Shown here in pieces: positions 17,639-26,807 of a DNA stretch of 64,000 bases (positions within the stretch are counted from its first letter, which is position 1; each line of letters starts with the position of its first letter). The stretch lies in NCBI RefSeq assembly GCF_009793355.1, contig NZ_WTKP01000005.1, positions 1-64,000 of the forward strand, read 5' to 3'. The notes below the pieces were generated by a model. That model saw only the letters and a list, made by a program, of their open reading frames with translations, was not told the DNA's origin and did not search any database. The DNA is from Vreelandella zhuhanensis (GTDB lineage Bacteria > Pseudomonadota > Gammaproteobacteria > Pseudomonadales > Halomonadaceae). Both the position numbers and the translations under genes were made by a program.

Positions 17639-17699
17639 TCTCCTTGCCTGGAGGGTGCAGCGTGAAATGTCTGTTCAGCTTAGGCCATACTATTGGAAA

Positions 17700-17847
17700 T
17701 ATTCGGTCGTTCAAGACATCCACTTGCTGAGTCAGCGTGGCGGTGGTCTCGGCCAAGGCTTCCAAACGGTGATGGATTATTGTCGGCTGCTCGACTTACG
17801 TTGTCCGCAAGCTTGTTGACTTCCATTGCCACCACGGCGAGTGTCCG
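17700..17847 (-). pseudogene. Possible chemoreceptor (MCP) signalling-tip remnant
   Basis: A minus-strand frame reads LAVVAMEVNKLADNVSRAA, which resembles the conserved GFAVVAxEVRKLAxxSxxA hairpin of methyl-accepting chemotaxis proteins. The downstream continuation (ALAETTATLTQQVDVL) is in another frame. It is short and frameshifted, so the identification is weak. Confidence 0.25.
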
Positions 17848-18081
17848 GCTTCCCTGCTGGCGCGTAGTCTGCGTACGCTGGTAGCAAGAGTTCGCCAGCA
17901 GAATGCCTCCGCTCAGTCCATTGCCGAAACCATGGAGAAGCACTCGCAGAACCACCGAGTGTACTATCCCGGCCAGCCGGGTTTTCCCGGCCATGACTTG
18001 GCCAAGCGCCAGATGCAGGGCTTCGGTGGGATGTTAAGCATTGAGATCGAGTGCGGTGGTAATGCGGCTACATCGTGGTGA
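17845..18081 (+). pseudogene. Cys/Met-metabolism PLP enzyme remnant (MetB/MetZ-like)
   Basis: About 78 codons contain LRTLVARVRQQNASAQSIAE, RVYYPGQPG and HDLAKRQMQGFGGMLS. This is the near-C-terminal signature of cystathionine gamma-synthase / O-succinylhomoserine sulfhydrylase enzymes. The catalytic lysine region is missing, the rest of the C-terminus is cut short by a stop at 18079-18081, and the sequence runs straight into a patatin remnant. It is a non-functional fragment. Confidence 0.75.
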
Positions 18082-18338
18082 TCCAAGTCAATCCGATAGA
18101 GCGCAAGGGCGCGCCGAAGACACAGCAGGAAATCCAGAACCGGATTAACGAGATCAGTTTCAACAGCAGCTTGCTGAAGGAGCTGCGCGCGATCGACTTT
18201 GTCGACCGGCTGATCCGTCAGGGCAAGCTCTCGTCGGACGAATACCGTCAGGTGCGAGTGCATATCATCGAGAACGAAACAGAGATGAAACCGCTGGGTG
18301 TTTCCTCGAAGATGAACTCCGAATTGCAGCAAAGCCGC
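18063..18338 (+). pseudogene. Patatin-like phospholipase C-terminal remnant
   Basis: The frame reads YIVVIQVNPIERKGAPKTQQ, then EIQNRINEISFNSSLLKELR and HIIENETEMKPLGVSSKMN. This matches the C-terminal third of bacterial patatin-like phospholipases. The GxSxG nucleophile and the DG motif are not present, and after about 18338 the sequence diverges. It is fused by deletion to the MetB-like remnant, so both are scars of one or more rearrangements. Confidence 0.65.
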
Positions 18339-18409
18339 GGTGAAAGAGAAAACCGAGTGGCGGCCGACGTGGGCCGCACCCCCGGTTCCCCCTGTAGGTC
18401 AGCCGAGGG

Positions 18410-18595
18410 TCAGCTGGTCGCTTCACCCTCGGCTTCGCCAGCTTGTGCCATCATGTAGTAGCCGCTTTCCACGGCCACATCCGAATAGATGGCATGGACT
18501 GCCGAGCCGCCCGCAACCAGGGCGAGAACGGGTACTGCATAGGCAAGCCCCCTAGATAGGTTGTCGAGAAGAGTTTTTCGCTTTTCGTCTGACAT
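18410..18595 (-). CDS. Small single-span membrane protein, unknown
   Basis: 61 residues with a GGAGG site six bases before the ATG. It has one hydrophobic helix (about 17-38, AYAVPVLALVAGGSAV) and a short Glu/Ala-rich tail. It is on the same strand as and just downstream of the DoxX gene, so the two are probably cotranscribed. No family is recognised. Confidence 0.6.
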   Translation of the reverse strand: MSDEKRKTLLDNLSRGLAYAVPVLALVAGGSAVHAIYSDVAVESGYYMMAQAGEAEGEATS

Positions 18596-18638
18596 AAAGC
18601 CTCCTGATCCGAAATATCGGGTTTGTTCTAGTTAGCGG

Positions 18639-19070
18639 TTAGGCCTGATTGCCTTTGGCCAATAGATAGAGGGCAATCATCACCAGGGTCACCTGAAACA
18701 TCATGCCGCCAAGTGGGTGAGACGAGGTAGCCATGAAGTGCCACTGTCCCCAGTGCACCATGAAGATGGCACCGAGCAGGATGGGGATCATGCCGAGGGC
18801 ACCCAGCCGGGTGATGACGTCGCCTAGGCGACTGGCCATCAACCCGCCCAGTACTACAAGCAGGCCGGTGCCGATCTCGCCGAGAGCCACAAGTCCCCCA
18901 AGCATCACGGGCAGGCCCATCATGGTGGAAAATTCGCCAACGCCTCCGCCCATGAACTTGTCGATTCCCATGTAGAGAAAGACGCTGGCAAGGCCTAGGC
19001 GCAGGAACCAGTGGGCATGACGTTGAACAGGAGAGGCGTCTGCAGGACGTGAAGTGGCGTCATCATTCAT
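18639..19070 (-). CDS. DoxX-family membrane protein
   Basis: 143 residues from the ATG at 19070, chosen because AAGGAG lies upstream in the leader; longer starts are less likely. Four membrane helices with FLRLGLASVFLYMGIDKFMG and the LGGLVALGEIGTGLLVVLGG region match the DoxX/YphA family, membrane proteins linked to redox and thiosulfate metabolism or membrane stress. The exact function is unknown. A small membrane protein follows on the same strand. Confidence 0.75.
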   Translation of the reverse strand: MNDDATSRPADASPVQRHAHWFLRLGLASVFLYMGIDKFMGGGVGEFSTMMGLPVMLGGLVALGEIGTGLLVVLGGLMASRLGDVITRLGALGMIPILLGAIFMVHWGQWHFMATSSHPLGGMMFQVTLVMIALYLLAKGNQA

Positions 19071-19258
19071 GGTGTTGTTTCTCCTTGGTGGTGCCATTGG
19101 CTCTAGTTGTTGCACTTGAGTCTTTGTCGTCAAAACTCGAAAGTTCTTACAGCTCCTGATGGTTATTTCTCGAGGAAGCTTTCATTAAGGTCGTTTAGGA
19201 TTTCGGTGTCGGGGCGTCTCGACTACACTGCCGGGGAGCACTAGCTCTCAATGACGCT

Positions 19259-19302
19259 GCTTTACTGAGCTAAGTTGAGAAGGGCTTTACTGAGCTAAGT
19301 TG
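19259..19302 (+). repeat. 19-base direct repeat upstream of the antiporter
   Basis: GCTTTACTGAGCTAAGTTG occurs twice, at 19259-19277 and 19284-19302, starting 25 bases apart (about two and a half helical turns). It may be a pair of regulator sites or a recent local duplication. Confidence 0.75.
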
Positions 19303-19331
19303 GGGAGGTGTGCATTCCGTGCGGCCCGTAC

Positions 19332-19351
19332 CCGAAAGCTATGGCTTTCGG
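19332..19351 (+). promoter_or_regulatory. Leader hairpin before the antiporter gene
   Basis: CCGAAAGC and GCTTTCGG form a perfect 8-bp stem with a TATG loop, 38 bases before the antiporter start. It is followed by no U-tract, so it is more likely a leader RNA structure than a terminator. Confidence 0.45.
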
Positions 19352-19389
19352 CAGCAAGTCCAGAATAAAATCTGGCGGGGAGTGTGAGG

Positions 19390-21210
19390 ATGGAAGGATT
19401 TGGTCACGGTCAAAGCCTTTTGATAGCCGCCTTGTGCGGTTTTCTTCTGCTGGTTGCCATGGTCCGCCACTATGCGCCGCGCTCGGTGCTGCCAGCGGAA
19501 TCCTGGTTGCTGGTCGTCGGTATCGGCTACGGACTGCTAGCCGCTGAGGCGGCGGCATTTCCAGCCATCCGTCTGAACCCGGAGCTTGTGATCGGCATGC
19601 TGCTGCCGGTGCTGGTATTTGCCGAAGGACGGCATCTGCCAATCGGTCTTGTGCTGCGTGCCGCCAGTCCTCTGGCGCTTCTCGTCCTTTTAAGCATGCC
19701 CCTTGCCCTGGCTGTCATCGGCCTGCCCATGGCCTGGCTTGCGGACATTCCCTTATGGCACGGCTTGCTGTTTGGGGCGGCCGTGGCGGCTACCGACCCC
19801 ACCACGGCGGGACCCGTGCTCGGGCGTTTTGATATCCCGAAACGTCTCGAACTGCTGATTCAGGGCGAGTCCATCTTCAATGACGCCATCACCGTCGTGG
19901 TGTTCACGGCCCTGGCTGGCGTGGTGATCGGAGCCGGGGACTTCTCACTGGGTGAAATCACCATCGCCACGCTGCGTAGCATGCTGCTGGCGGTGCCCAT
20001 CGGCCTGCTGACAGGCTGGCTTCTGGGGCTGCTGGTGCGTCACTGGCAGGAACAGAACTGTATGCCGGGGCTGACCCTGACCTTGGCGCTGCCCATCGGT
20101 ACCTTTCTTCTGAGCGAGCAGCTGTTGCATGCCTCGGGCATCATTGCGGTGGTGTTCGCGGCCCTGGCCTTCAGCCACAATCGGCGCCGGGAAACAGAGG
20201 AAAAGCGCGAGCTCTATGACGACTTCTGGGAATACTTGGGCGAGCTTGGCTCAAGCGCGCTCTACTTTGCCTTGGGGGCGGCCATGGGACCACAGCTGCT
20301 GTCGCTGAACTGGCGCCTTGCCCTAGTCATTCCTTTGTTACTCGCAAGCCGGGCCCTGCTGATCTATGCCACGGGTCCGTTGCTTCGCCTGCAGGGTTGC
20401 TCGCTGCCGACCAGCTGGCGACATGTGCTGATGCTCGGCGGTCTACGGGGAGCGGTGCCGGCGGCACTGATACTCATGTTGCCCCTTGACTATGCCTACC
20501 GCGATGAGTTGCTGGTAATGGGTTTCTCGCTTGTCGCCTACAGCATTGTCGTGCATCCCGTGCTGCTCAAGTATTACCTGGAAAAAGCGACCATTGCTGA
20601 ACTTCCGGCACCGGAAGTGCCAGCTTCCACCCGACCGGAAGCGGTCATGGCGGACATGTCGCCCTGGCTTTCCAGGCGTCTGGATGCCAGTGCCTGGGGT
20701 GCGGCGGCCATTGCCGGCGTGATTGCCGGTGTGGTCTTCCTGGTTCTGGAAATGACCTTGGTGCCTCTTTTTCAGCAGACGAGCCCCTGGGTGCCGGTGC
20801 GCATGATGGCTGCGATCGGTCTTGGCGCCGAGGTTCTGCAGTCGCCGACGGCGATTGCACTGGATGTGGGCCTAGCCGCCATGGTGGTGCACTTCACCCT
20901 GTCATTGATCTATGCCTGGCTGCTTGCCCCCTTTCTGGAAGGCACCAAGCCTTTCACGGCTATGTTCAGGGGTGCTCTTTTCGGGCTTGTGATCTATGCG
21001 GTCAACTTTTATCTGTTCACGATTCTCTTTCCCTGGTTCGAAGAGGCGCGCACCTGGCTCACCATTGCGGCACATCTTATCTTCGGTGCCGTGCTTGCCA
21101 CGAGCTACTGCCACCTGCGTGATGTTGCAGATGGACGGGCTGCGGATAAGAACCTCGTAGTTGAAGATGGTCCGGATATCGCCGGCAACGATGGGCGTGA
21201 AAAGCGGTGA
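19390..21210 (+). CDS. CPA1-type cation/proton antiporter with an extra C-terminal membrane domain
   Basis: 606 residues from the ATG at 19390 (GTG at 19384 also possible). Residues 1-405 are a NhaP-like CPA1 antiporter with about 12 helices. They include the ion-site motif AATDPTTAGPVLGRF, GESIFNDAITVV, and LGGLRGAVPAALIL. These proteins exchange Na+ or K+ for H+ at the inner membrane. After a linker (about 410-435) comes a second part of about 170 residues with four more helices (AAIAGVIAGVVFLVLEM onwards) that is not part of standard NhaP proteins. The role of this fused part is unknown. A direct repeat and a hairpin lie in the leader. It fits a halophile. Confidence 0.85.
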   Translation: MEGFGHGQSLLIAALCGFLLLVAMVRHYAPRSVLPAESWLLVVGIGYGLLAAEAAAFPAIRLNPELVIGMLLPVLVFAEGRHLPIGLVLRAASPLALLVLLSMPLALAVIGLPMAWLADIPLWHGLLFGAAVAATDPTTAGPVLGRFDIPKRLELLIQGESIFNDAITVVVFTALAGVVIGAGDFSLGEITIATLRSMLLAVPIGLLTGWLLGLLVRHWQEQNCMPGLTLTLALPIGTFLLSEQLLHASGIIAVVFAALAFSHNRRRETEEKRELYDDFWEYLGELGSSALYFALGAAMGPQLLSLNWRLALVIPLLLASRALLIYATGPLLRLQGCSLPTSWRHVLMLGGLRGAVPAALILMLPLDYAYRDELLVMGFSLVAYSIVVHPVLLKYYLEKATIAELPAPEVPASTRPEAVMADMSPWLSRRLDASAWGAAAIAGVIAGVVFLVLEMTLVPLFQQTSPWVPVRMMAAIGLGAEVLQSPTAIALDVGLAAMVVHFTLSLIYAWLLAPFLEGTKPFTAMFRGALFGLVIYAVNFYLFTILFPWFEEARTWLTIAAHLIFGAVLATSYCHLRDVADGRAADKNLVVEDGPDIAGNDGREKR

Positions 21211-21658
21211 CAGGCTGGCGGGGCTTGAGCAACGCAAGTGCGATGACCATCGGCAGAATGTCGGTTTGCGGGTACCTTAGCCTTCAGTCAGTGGTCAGCC
21301 TAGTGTGTCCTTAACGCTTGCGCACTCCTCGGGTAAAGGCGCAATGGCTGGTCAGTTCTTTGGACTATCTCTTATCTTCACTTATTTGATCATCAGGAGC
21401 CTGACGGGTACGCTCTTTTTACTAGATACCTGCCTGTGACAGTTCGAAGAGCTGGCTCCACCGAAAACAGCGAATGGTAGGCGCTAGTGGCTCTGTAGCG
21501 TTTCGATGTGAGGGTACTCACCGCTCGGAAGATATCCGAGACCAAGGCTGCAAGCGTCGAATGTGGTGCTGCTTGATCCGACATAGCACTGAGAAGTTGC
21601 TCGCGGCTGTAGACGGGCAGCAGAAAAATAAACCTCCTGCACCAGGAAGTATGCTCTG
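21211..21658. other. Intergenic region without a recognised gene
   Basis: About 450 bases with short open frames but no motif or good ribosome-binding site. The promoter for the signalling operon should lie at its right end. Confidence 0.4.
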
Positions 21659-21868
21659 ATGCTACAGCAAATTCTGTGCATGGAAGACGGTCCGAACCCC
21701 CTGACGTCCCCGAGAGGGTGCCCTGTGACCTCCATGGCCGCCCGGGTGCAGCCAGAGGGAATTTCGTATTACCTTGATCTGGGTGCCAGCGGGATGATCA
21801 CTAAGCCCTTCGATTCCTTGATGCTGGCAAGCCAAATCAATGCTCTTTGGCAGGGCAGAACGCCATGA
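21659..21868 (+). pseudogene. Response-regulator receiver domain with internal deletion
   Basis: 69 residues with AGGAAG before the ATG. The first residues (MLQQILCMEDGPNP) match the start of a CheY-like receiver, which would normally read ILYVEDEPD. After about 15 unrelated residues it resumes as ARVQPEGISYYLDLGASGMITKPFDSLMLASQI, the end of a receiver with the conserved KPFD. The phosphorylated Asp and the middle of the fold are missing, so it cannot work as a phospho-receiver. The stop overlaps the start of the hybrid kinase (ATGA), so its translation may still matter for coupling. Confidence 0.65.
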
Positions 21869-24800
21869 CCTTGCCACAGGAAGCCCTGGCTACTCCCGAA
21901 GCATTCCCCGCGCAGCCGTTGCTGTTTCTGCTCGAGGATGATGCCCTGGAGCTTGTCCACCTTGAGCACGCCCTGGCAAAGAGGGGCTACCGGGTGCAGG
22001 GCTTCACGCAGTCCATGGCCTTCCGGGAGGCATTGAGCGACCCATATGCCGAGGAGCCGGCCGCGGTGATCATCGATATGATCCTCGAGGATAGCATCCT
22101 GCAAGGGACCGAGATGTTCCGGGAACTCGGCCTCGGCGGAAGCGATGGGATTCCCGCCGTGGTGATCTCGATGCGCGACGACCTCGAGGCAAGGCTTGCC
22201 GCCCTGCGAGCCGGGGCCTGTCGTTACCTGACCAAGCCAGTGGATTCCGGAAATCTCGCTCAGCTGCTGGATACCCTGAGCGGGCGTCAGCCAGCCACGC
22301 CCTACCGCGTCCTGCTGGTGGATGACGATCCTATGCTGCTAGAAAGCCAAACGCTGATACTTGAGCACGCCGGCATGGATGTTTTTTCCCTAGACGAGCC
22401 AATGGCGCTGCTCGAGGCCATGGCGCAGTGCGCGCCGGATGTGGTAGTGCTCGATGTGCATATGCCCGAGGTAAGTGGCCCCGAGCTTGCCGCCATCCTG
22501 CGCGAACAGGACAACTATCTTGAATTGCCGATCCTATTTCTTTCCACGGAAACCGATTTTCAGCAGCAACTTCAAGCGCTGAACCTCAGCGACGACTTTC
22601 TGGTCAAGCCGGTGGTGCCCGAGCACTTCATCGAGGCGGTGACAGTGCGCGCTCGCCGCAGCCGCCAGCACGGCGCCATCCGCAAGCGCCTGGAAATCTC
22701 GTTCTACGAACGCGAGCGCGAACACCTGGCGCTCAATCACCATGCCATCGTCAGTGTTGCCGATGGTCGCGGCCGGATCACCGAGGTCAACGAGCGTTTC
22801 TGCAAGCTGAGCGGCTATTCGCGGGAGGAACTTCTGGGACAAAACCACCGCATCGTGAAATCCGACGTTCATTCGCCGGACTTCTATCATCAGCTATGGC
22901 AAACCATCAGCAGCGGCCGGGTATGGAAGGGCGAGATCTGCAATCGCGGCAAGGATGGCCACCTCTACTGGGTGGAGTCCACCATCACCCCCTTTCTCGA
23001 CGAGCAGGGTAAACCCTACCAATATGTCTCGATCCGCACCGATATCACCCGGCTGAAACAGGCCGAACTGGAGCTCAAGGCACACGAGCGCGAACTCACC
23101 GCCACTCTGGAAGCCACCCAGGATGGTATCCTGGCGGTTGGGCCCGACCGCCGCGTGAGTTTTGCCAACGATCGTTTCTTCGAACTCTGGGGATTGCCTT
23201 CATCACAAGTCCACCAAGGAGTGGATGAGCGCGAACACCTTAGAGCGGTACAACACAAGATAAAGCACCCAGATAGAAGGGATTTCCTTGAGCACTTCGA
23301 TATGCTCTACCAAAGCCGAGACATCCTCCACGATACCCTCGAGCTTATCGATGGCCGCTTCCTCGAGGCCTTTTCCCAGCCGGTGATTGACGGTGACGCC
23401 ATCGGCCGAGTATGGAGCTTTCACGATGTCACCGAGAGCAGGCGCGTTCAGGCCGAGGTGGAGCATCATAAGGAACGCCTGCGTCGCGGTCAGATGTACG
23501 CCAACATCGGCACCTGGGAGTGGGATATTCAGAGCGGGGCACTCTACTGGACCGAGCGGGTCGCGCCCCTGTTTGGCTACCGGGAAGAAGAAGTTGGGCC
23601 TTCCTACGAGAACTTCATCCAGGCGGTGCACCCCGAGGACCGGGATGCCATGAACGAGGCCATTCGTGCCGCCATCGAGGATGGAGCGCTCTATGAATGC
23701 GAGCATCGGGTGGTATGGCCTGATGGCAGCGTGCGCTGGCTGCTCGAGCGCGGTGCCGTGCTGCGTGACGAGAAGGGCGAGCCTCTGCAGATGCTTGGCG
23801 TGGTACAGGACATCGATGCGCGCAAGCGTGCCGAACTCGCCCTTGCCGAGCGCGAACGCGAGCTCCTCGAGGCTCAGCACATGGCGCATATCGGCAGTTG
23901 GCGGCTCGATCTGCTGACCGATGAGCGGATCTGGTCGGCGGAGGTCTACTGCATTCTCGGCTACTCTCCACACGACGTCATTCCTTCCACCGAGGTATTG
24001 AAAGCGCGCATTCATCAGGAGGATCATGTTCGGCTCGAGGAAAGCCTTGAACGCGCAGGGGAAACTGGCGTGCATGACACGACCTACCGCATCCTGCGCC
24101 CGAGCGGAGAGATGCGCCATGTGCACGAGCTGGCTCGGATGGAGCAGAACCAAGAAGGACAGCTTTCGTTGCTGGTCGGCACCATCCAGGACATTACCGA
24201 GCGGGTTGAGGCCGATCGGGAGCTACGCGAGAGTCAGGAACGCTTCATCTTTGCTGTGGAAGGTGCCGGCGACGGCGTCTGGGACTGGAATGCCCACAAC
24301 GGCATCATGCATTTCTCGCGGCTTTACATGGTGATGCTGGGCTACCGGCACCATGAACTGGCTCATCATATCGATACCTGGGCCAAGCTTGTGCATCCGC
24401 AAGACCTTTCCCATGCGCAGGATAAGTTTCAGGATTATTTCGAAGGTCGCTCGAAGAGCTACAGCATCGAGCTGCGTTTGCGTTGCAAGAATGGCCACTA
24501 CAAGTGGATACTTTGCCGCAGCACTATTGTTGCCCGGGACACCGAGGGACGGCCGAGCCGGGTGATCGGCATCCACAGCGATATCGACGCCCGTAAGCAA
24601 GTAGAAACGGCTCTGATCAACGCGCGAGAGGAAGCAGAGCGAGCCAATCGCGCCAAGTCTGAGTTCCTCTCCAGCATGAGCCACGAGCTGCGTACCCCGC
24701 TCAATGCCATCATCGGTTTCGGTCAGCTTCTCGAGTACGAGGAAAGCTTCGACGAGGACCAACAGGATAATGTCGCTGAGATTCTCAAGGCCGGACACCA

Positions 24801-25326
24801 CCTGCTCGTGCTAATCAACGAGGTGCTCGACTTGGCCAAGGTGGAATCAGGGCATCTGGACCTTTCACTGGAGTCTGTCTCGGTGGCCGAGGTGGTGGAG
24901 GAATGTCTTGGCTTGGTGCGCGGCCAGGCCACCGAGCGTGGCATTCGGATCAATACTCAAGGCCTCGAGAATGGCGTGGTGCGGGCTGATCACCTACGGC
25001 TCAAGCAGGTGCTGCTCAACCTGCTCTCCAATGCCGTCAAGTACAACCGCGAGCAGGGCCAGATACAGGTAACGCTCCATTCACTTGACGCGGAACACCT
25101 GCAGATCCGGGTCACTGATACCGGCAAGGGCATTGCGCCTGAACACCGGATAGCCCTATTTGAGCCTTTTAACCGTTTGGAAGCGGAGGGCAGTCCTATC
25201 GAAGGTACCGGCATCGGCCTGACCATCGCTCGCCGTATCACTGAACTCATGGGGGGTCGCCTGGAAGTAGAAAGTGAGCTCGGGGTGGGCAGTTGTTTCT
25301 GCATCGAACTGCCTGAAAGCAAGTAA
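21865..25326 (+). CDS. Hybrid sensor histidine kinase REC-REC-(PAS)5-HisKA-HATPase
   Basis: 1153 residues from the ATG at 21865, which overlaps the stop of the upstream receiver remnant; a TTG at 21847 is less likely. In order: REC1 (about 15-135, IIDMILED), REC2 (about 145-270, VLLVDDDP and VVLDVHMPE), five PAS/PAC repeats (about 285-925, each ending in a DITR/DIDARK-like motif), HisKA with SSMSHELRTPLNAIIGF (about 930-995) and a HATPase with NLLSNAVKYN, DTGKGI and GTGIGLTIARR. No membrane helix is visible, so it is probably a soluble sensor. The two receivers at the N-terminus are an unusual position. The downstream HD-GYP regulator is the likely output. Confidence 0.92.
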   Translation: MTLPQEALATPEAFPAQPLLFLLEDDALELVHLEHALAKRGYRVQGFTQSMAFREALSDPYAEEPAAVIIDMILEDSILQGTEMFRELGLGGSDGIPAVVISMRDDLEARLAALRAGACRYLTKPVDSGNLAQLLDTLSGRQPATPYRVLLVDDDPMLLESQTLILEHAGMDVFSLDEPMALLEAMAQCAPDVVVLDVHMPEVSGPELAAILREQDNYLELPILFLSTETDFQQQLQALNLSDDFLVKPVVPEHFIEAVTVRARRSRQHGAIRKRLEISFYEREREHLALNHHAIVSVADGRGRITEVNERFCKLSGYSREELLGQNHRIVKSDVHSPDFYHQLWQTISSGRVWKGEICNRGKDGHLYWVESTITPFLDEQGKPYQYVSIRTDITRLKQAELELKAHERELTATLEATQDGILAVGPDRRVSFANDRFFELWGLPSSQVHQGVDEREHLRAVQHKIKHPDRRDFLEHFDMLYQSRDILHDTLELIDGRFLEAFSQPVIDGDAIGRVWSFHDVTESRRVQAEVEHHKERLRRGQMYANIGTWEWDIQSGALYWTERVAPLFGYREEEVGPSYENFIQAVHPEDRDAMNEAIRAAIEDGALYECEHRVVWPDGSVRWLLERGAVLRDEKGEPLQMLGVVQDIDARKRAELALAERERELLEAQHMAHIGSWRLDLLTDERIWSAEVYCILGYSPHDVIPSTEVLKARIHQEDHVRLEESLERAGETGVHDTTYRILRPSGEMRHVHELARMEQNQEGQLSLLVGTIQDITERVEADRELRESQERFIFAVEGAGDGVWDWNAHNGIMHFSRLYMVMLGYRHHELAHHIDTWAKLVHPQDLSHAQDKFQDYFEGRSKSYSIELRLRCKNGHYKWILCRSTIVARDTEGRPSRVIGIHSDIDARKQVETALINAREEAERANRAKSEFLSSMSHELRTPLNAIIGFGQLLEYEESFDEDQQDNVAEILKAGHHLLVLINEVLDLAKVESGHLDLSLESVSVAEVVEECLGLVRGQATERGIRINTQGLENGVVRADHLRLKQVLLNLLSNAVKYNREQGQIQVTLHSLDAEHLQIRVTDTGKGIAPEHRIALFEPFNRLEAEGSPIEGTGIGLTIARRITELMGGRLEVESELGVGSCFCIELPESK

Positions 25327-25398
25327 CAAAGATACAAGATGAGCAGGTTTGACGCCGACATACCCTGTCTATTCCCTATCGACAAGAGCTGGAGGCTC

Positions 25399-26490
25399 AT
25401 GTTTTACATGCCTGATATGGATGAGAACTATATCAAGACCGGCGGGATTATCGTCATCGACGACGAGCCCACCAACCTCAAGCTCGTAGACCGGATGCTC
25501 CGCGCTCAGGGCTACCTGAATCTCCAGCTTATCGACGATTCACGGGAAGTAGTGACTCGCTACCGGGAGGTGGGGGCATCCCTGATCCTGCTCGACATCA
25601 ATATGCCACACTTGGACGGTTTTGCGGTGCTCGAACAGCTCCAGGCATTGGACGACCCATTGCTACCGCCCGTCATCATGCTTACCGCCCAAAGTGACCG
25701 GGAGTTTCTGCTTCATGCCCTTTCTCTCGGCGCGCGGGACTACATCACTAAGCCCTTTGACCGTGCCGAATTTATGATGCGGGTTCGTAATCAACTCGAA
25801 GTGCATCTAGCTAAGCGCATGATGCACGAGCAGAACGTGGTACTTGAAGAAATGGTGCGCCTGCGCACCGAGGAAGTGAGCCGCACCCGCCTTCAAGTAG
25901 TGCGTCGCCTGGGGCTCGCCGCGGAGTATCGCGATGAGGAGACTGGCGAGCACGTTTTGCGCATGAGCCGCAGCTGCGAGTTGATAGCCCGGGAGCTGGG
26001 TTGGAGCGAAGATCAGTGCGAGCTGATGCTGCTGGCAAGCCCCATGCACGACATCGGCAAGATCGGCATTCCCGACCGTATCCTGCTTAAACCCGGCAAG
26101 TTCGAGCCTGATGAATGGGAAATCATGAAGACCCATGTGACCATCGGTGTGCGTATGCTTGAGGGCGATGACTCGGACTTGTTGCGTCTGGCGCGAGATA
26201 TCGCCCTGGCCCACCACGAGAAGTGGGACGGCACCGGCTACCCTAACGGCACTGCCGGCGAGGCGATTCCCCTTTCGGGAAGAATTGCCGCCATCAGTGA
26301 TGTCTTCGATGCCCTGACCTCACCACGCCCTTACAAGCGGGCCTGGCCGTTGGACGAGGCCCTTGCTTTAATCGAGGAAAATCGCGGTAAACACTTCGAC
26401 CCCGCGGTGGTAGATGCTTTCTTCAAAGTGCTGCCGGAGATTATCGAAGCACACGAACATTACCGTGATCGCAACGAAGTACCTTCTTGA
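25399..26490 (+). CDS. Response regulator with HD-GYP c-di-GMP phosphodiesterase output
   Basis: About 363 residues from the ATG at 25399, which has GGAGG three bases upstream; 25339 and 25408 are alternatives. A receiver domain (about 13-135) shows IVIDDEP, LLDINMP with the phospho-acceptor Asp, and KPFD. The output domain (about 165-350) carries HDIGKIGIPD and HHEKWDGTGYP, the metal-site and GYP signatures of enzymes that hydrolyse c-di-GMP to GMP. It follows the hybrid kinase by a short gap in the same direction, and so probably receives its phosphate. Cytoplasmic. Confidence 0.92.
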   Translation: MFYMPDMDENYIKTGGIIVIDDEPTNLKLVDRMLRAQGYLNLQLIDDSREVVTRYREVGASLILLDINMPHLDGFAVLEQLQALDDPLLPPVIMLTAQSDREFLLHALSLGARDYITKPFDRAEFMMRVRNQLEVHLAKRMMHEQNVVLEEMVRLRTEEVSRTRLQVVRRLGLAAEYRDEETGEHVLRMSRSCELIARELGWSEDQCELMLLASPMHDIGKIGIPDRILLKPGKFEPDEWEIMKTHVTIGVRMLEGDDSDLLRLARDIALAHHEKWDGTGYPNGTAGEAIPLSGRIAAISDVFDALTSPRPYKRAWPLDEALALIEENRGKHFDPAVVDAFFKVLPEIIEAHEHYRDRNEVPS

Positions 26491-26807
26491 AAGTATTTTA
26501 TGAAAATTTATTAAAGTAAACTTAATTTTTTCCGATAGCTACTTAACAAGGTGCAGAGATTCAGATCAAGGTGCATTGGTCCAAGCTGATCTTCACTGGC
26601 CGTGGGCAACCTCCGGCAGCGATCAGAGTTTTTGCGTGGTGGCGATGCTGGGAAATCGTAACAACACCTTGGCGATTTCCAAGGAGGTCAAGGTTGTTCC
26701 TCCTACCGAGCATGCTGCGTTTGATCTTCTTCAATCTTTCAGTCCTAACCCGCTCTGAGTAATGTATTCTCAAGTGAAATATCCTGGAAGCTTGGACCCG
26801 CGACAAA
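26491..26807. other. Intergenic region without a recognised gene
   Basis: About 320 bases, A/T-rich at the left end (possible promoter or terminator remnant for the signalling operon). Short open frames on the plus strand show no recognisable motif. Confidence 0.4.
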
